A stretch of DNA of 7,937 bases, from the NCBI GenBank assembly GCA_013815575.1, contig JACDFX010000058.1:1-7937 (forward strand). Direction: 5' to 3'. Of the stretch, positions 6,474 to 7,937 are shown in pieces. This stretch comes from Rubrobacter sp. Lineage in GTDB: Bacteria > Actinomycetota > Rubrobacteria > Rubrobacterales > Rubrobacteraceae. The position numbers were made by a program, and so were the translations under genes. Numbering within the stretch: position 1 is the stretch's first letter; each line of letters opens with the position of its first letter. The notes below the pieces were generated by a model. The model worked only from the letters and a program-made list of their open reading frames with translations. It was not told where the DNA came from and ran no database searches.

Positions 6474-7229
6474 TCACTGCGAACCTTTCGCAAGGGTGGC
6501 GCGGCGCGGCAAGCCCGTCCTGCCCGCGCCGTATTCTCCGCGAACCGGGACGGGCTCCACGAAGACGTGGCGGGCCAGCTTCGGGCTCACCACGAGGTTC
6601 TTTCCGCCGGAGGCCACGATCAAGGGGCCCTCGAACGGGTGGCGCTCGACCAACTCCAGCTCCGCGCCGAGGGTCAGCTCCATCCCGGCCAGGTGGCGCA
6701 AGACCTCCGGGGCGCGGTCGAGCACCCGCCGGATCGCGACCCTCTTACCGACGCCGAGCCCGGCTAGAGAGACGTAGGCATTCTCGACGACCTCGCCCTC
6801 ACTGGTCGGGATGGGGAAACCGTGGGCGTCCACCTCCGGATATCCCAGCAGCCGCTCAAGACGGTCCACGAAGCACTCGGAGGCCGCGTGCTCCAGGGTT
6901 TCGGCCTCCTCGTGCACCTCGTCCCACGAGTAGCCAAGAGCCTCCACCAAGTAGAGCTCTATCAGGCGGTGGCGCCTCACCACCCCGAGCGCCGCCCTTC
7001 TCCCCTCCCCGGTGAGGGCCAGCCCCCGGTACGGGGTCCGATCGACCAGCCCCGCCCCCGCGAGTCTCTTGGCCATCCCGGTGACCGAAGCGGCGCTTAT
7101 GCCGAGCCGCCCGGCCAGGGCGGACACGCCCACCTCCTCCCCGTCGCAGCCCAGCTCGTAGATCAGCCTCAGGTAATCCTCCCTCGACCGGCTGAGCCCC
7201 ATCGTCGTTTCCGTACCGTTCGTCCTCAT
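6474..7229 (-). CDS. mntR: MntR/DtxR-family metal-dependent transcriptional repressor
   Basis: This cytoplasmic regulator binds operators when loaded with Mn(II) or Fe(II). The 251-aa protein has three parts: a winged helix (about 13-75, SREDYLRLIYELG to YRGLALTGEGR), a dimerisation/metal domain (about 80-150), and a FeoA/SH3-like C-terminal domain (about 155-225). By alignment with B. subtilis MntR from memory, D18, H87, E110, E113 and H114 match D8, H77, E99, E102 and H103; IdeR has Met and Cys at the first and third of these. This favours manganese. The ancillary ligands of IdeR (H79, E83, H98) are also present as H87, E91 and H106. R21 replaces MntR E11. A second ATG at 7202 begins MGLSRSREDYL and matches family starts better; neither start has a strong binding site. 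It is divergent from the oxidase. Symbol assumes Mn specificity; iron-sensing (ideR-like) is possible. Confidence 0.9.
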   Translation of the reverse strand: MRTNGTETTMGLSRSREDYLRLIYELGCDGEEVGVSALAGRLGISAASVTGMAKRLAGAGLVDRTPYRGLALTGEGRRAALGVVRRHRLIELYLVEALGYSWDEVHEEAETLEHAASECFVDRLERLLGYPEVDAHGFPIPTSEGEVVENAYVSLAGLGVGKRVAIRRVLDRAPEVLRHLAGMELTLGAELELVERHPFEGPLIVASGGKNLVVSPKLARHVFVEPVPVRGEYGAGRTGLPRRATLAKGSQ

Positions 7230-7247
7230 GGTCGTTCCCCAAAAAAT

Positions 7248-7263
7248 TAGCCCTAACCGGCTA
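7248..7263. promoter_or_regulatory. Dyad in the mntR leader (possible autoregulatory site)
   Basis: TAGCC and GGCTA form an inverted repeat around CTAACC, within a TTAG/CTAA-rich stretch. On the minus strand GGTTAGGGCTAA resembles half of the DtxR/IdeR consensus (GGTTAGGCTAACC) with one extra G. It lies between the candidate mntR -10 and its ATG. It differs in spacing from sites A and B. Confidence 0.35.
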
Positions 7264-7267
7264 GATT

Positions 7268-7296
7268 ATTATGGTAGCTCTTGACAATAGTTTATA
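7268..7296 (-). promoter_or_regulatory. Candidate mntR promoter
   Basis: Minus strand: CATAAT (7268-7273, 5/6 to TATAAT) lies 17 bases from TATAAA (7291-7296), a poor -35 that falls inside operator B. If real, repressor bound at site B would silence both divergent promoters. Confidence 0.35.
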
Positions 7297-7308
7297 CATG
7301 CCTAAAAA
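7281..7308 (+). promoter_or_regulatory. Promoter of the leader ORF and multicopper oxidase
   Basis: A perfect TTGACA (7281-7286) is followed after 16 bases by TAAAAA (7303-7308), or after 17 by AAAAAT. This is an AT island between divergent genes, and the expected start near 7315 leaves a short untranslated region ahead of the leader ORF. Confidence 0.6.
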
Positions 7309-7310
7309 TA
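7291..7310. promoter_or_regulatory. Operator-like palindrome B (MntR/DtxR-type box candidate)
   Basis: TTTATACATGCCTAAA is an imperfect palindrome that fills the spacer and -10 of the oxidase promoter. It matches site A at 17 of 20 positions including the AAAATA tail. A repressor bound here would block RNA polymerase. The adjacent mntR-type gene is the likely source. Confidence 0.6.
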
Positions 7311-7344
7311 ACTTGGCAAGTCACCGGAACGGAAGGAGATGGAT

Positions 7345-7455
7345 ATGAGGTCAACGGCGGAGGCTCGAAGAGCGGGTGGCGTGGGAGTCTGGTCCGGCGG
7401 GCGGCGGGGCTCTGGTGGTTGGGAACGGGATTCTTTACGGAGGTGTAGCGGATGA
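7345..7455 (+). CDS. 36-aa leader peptide ORF coupled to the multicopper oxidase
   Basis: Between the promoter and the oxidase lies a short frame with a near-perfect binding site (GGAAGGAG at 7331-7338, 6 bases before ATG 7345). It is rich in Arg and Gly, has two Trp, and ends RRCSG. Its TGA overlaps the oxidase start as ATGA, the classic coupled junction. An in-frame ATG at 7339 is too close to the binding site. I recognise no family. It may act only by being translated, delivering ribosomes to the oxidase start, or as a sensor leader. The oxidase also has its own GGAGG at 7439-7443, so coupling may not be obligatory. Confidence 0.5.
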   Translation: MRSTAEARRAGGVGVWSGGRRGSGGWERDSLRRCSG

Positions 7456-7937
7456 AGGAAATGTCTCGAAGGGTCTTGCAGAAGGTTTCGCGCCAGGACT
7501 TCCTGAAGGCGGCCGGGGTCATGGGCGCTTTGGGCGTCTCGGGCGGCTTGTTGGGCGCCCACGCGGACCGGGCGGCCGGACAGGAGGACGCCGGCGGCAA
7601 GGTCGCCGGCGACGCCGCAGAGCACGATGCCGGTGGACACGAGGGAGACGTCGGGCAGCACGGGGGTACGGGGGACGTCGACCTCTCCCGGTTCGACCCC
7701 TCGGAGTTTTTGAGGGACTTCTACTGGGGAGAGGAGCGCCAGGAGGGCGGTAGGACCGTCCGGGAGTACGAGATGGTGGCCGAGGACGCCGAGATAGAGG
7801 TCGCCCCGGGGGTCTTCTACCCGGCCTGGACGTTCAACGGGCAGGTGCCGGGTCCGACGCTGCGGGCGCGGGAGGGGGACCGGTTGCGCATCGTGTTCAA
7901 GAACCGGGGCACGCACCCGCACACCATCCACTTCCAC
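7452..7937 (+). CDS. Multicopper oxidase, N-terminal part (3' end outside window)
   Basis: Multicopper oxidases oxidise a substrate (metal ions, phenols) at a type 1 copper and reduce oxygen at a three-copper cluster. The 162 visible codons begin with a Tat-like signal: SRRVLQKVSRQDFLK (5-19), then a short hydrophobic stretch (20-36). An exported linker follows, rich in Gly, Asp and His (H58, H63, H70). The first cupredoxin domain starts near FLRDFYW and EYEMVAEDAEIEVAPG and shows the family block WTFNGQVPGPTLRAREGD and THPHTIHFH, where H160 and H162 fit the HxH copper pair. The N-terminal layout resembles oxidases annotated in halophilic archaea and actinobacteria. GGAGG lies 8 bases before ATG 7452. 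The promoter carries operator B, which suggests metal-controlled expression and perhaps Fe(II) or Mn(II) oxidation; copper nitrite reductase is less likely from the HxH motif. Confidence 0.9.
   Translation, partial: MKEMSRRVLQKVSRQDFLKAAGVMGALGVSGGLLGAHADRAAGQEDAGGKVAGDAAEHDAGGHEGDVGQHGGTGDVDLSRFDPSEFLRDFYWGEERQEGGRTVREYEMVAEDAEIEVAPGVFYPAWTFNGQVPGPTLRAREGDRLRIVFKNRGTHPHTIHFH

Noticed and set aside
7302..7937. Minus-strand frame opposite the oxidase
   Set aside because: Shadow of the oxidase, whose cupredoxin motifs are on the + strand.
1..7937. CRISPR array, tRNA or rRNA genes
   Set aside because: No regularly spaced repeats, cloverleaf pattern or rRNA-like segment was found by eye on either strand.

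Overview
The window is GC-rich DNA from a bacterium with GTG and TTG starts and strong G/C preference at third codon positions. The gene mix (a MutL that keeps endonuclease motifs, a three-domain MntR/IdeR-type regulator, PhoU, a Tat-type multicopper oxidase with a His-rich linker) suggests an actinobacterium or deep-branching relative; Rubrobacter is my best guess. That is inference from style only.

Left part (1-3869, + strand). The window opens inside a Tn3-family transposase whose last ~488 codons, with all three DDE residues, are present. A candidate 38-bp terminal inverted repeat overlaps its stop codon. Beyond it come a 33-codon open tail, a 117-aa unknown ORF and mutL. These three are chained by 4-base stop/start overlaps (GTGA, TTGA), as if the transposon had landed inside an operon ending in mutL.

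Middle (3870-4652). There is no intact gene here. The stretch is a graveyard of mobile DNA: a candidate Tn3 end, the last ~37 codons of a second Tn3-type transposase on the minus strand, and a 115-bp element bounded by inverted repeats starting GGGGAGCATAAAA, whose edge coincides with the point where the transposase homology stops. A short tandem repeat follows, then the phoU terminator.

Right part (4653-7937). Four minus-strand genes run mntR/dtxR, a damaged fur-family gene, an unknown 159-aa gene and phoU. Facing away from mntR is a multicopper oxidase that continues past the window end, preceded by an unannotated-looking 36-codon leader ORF whose stop overlaps the oxidase start (ATGA).

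The most interesting pattern is regulatory. Nearly the same 20-bp AT-rich palindromic site (17/20 identical) lies over the promoter of the oxidase and over a promoter for the unknown gene plus phoU. The neighbouring MntR/DtxR-type repressor is the obvious candidate reader. The window may therefore hold a small metal regulon that couples a copper oxidase, an unknown protein and the phosphate regulator PhoU, with a decaying Fur paralogue in the middle.
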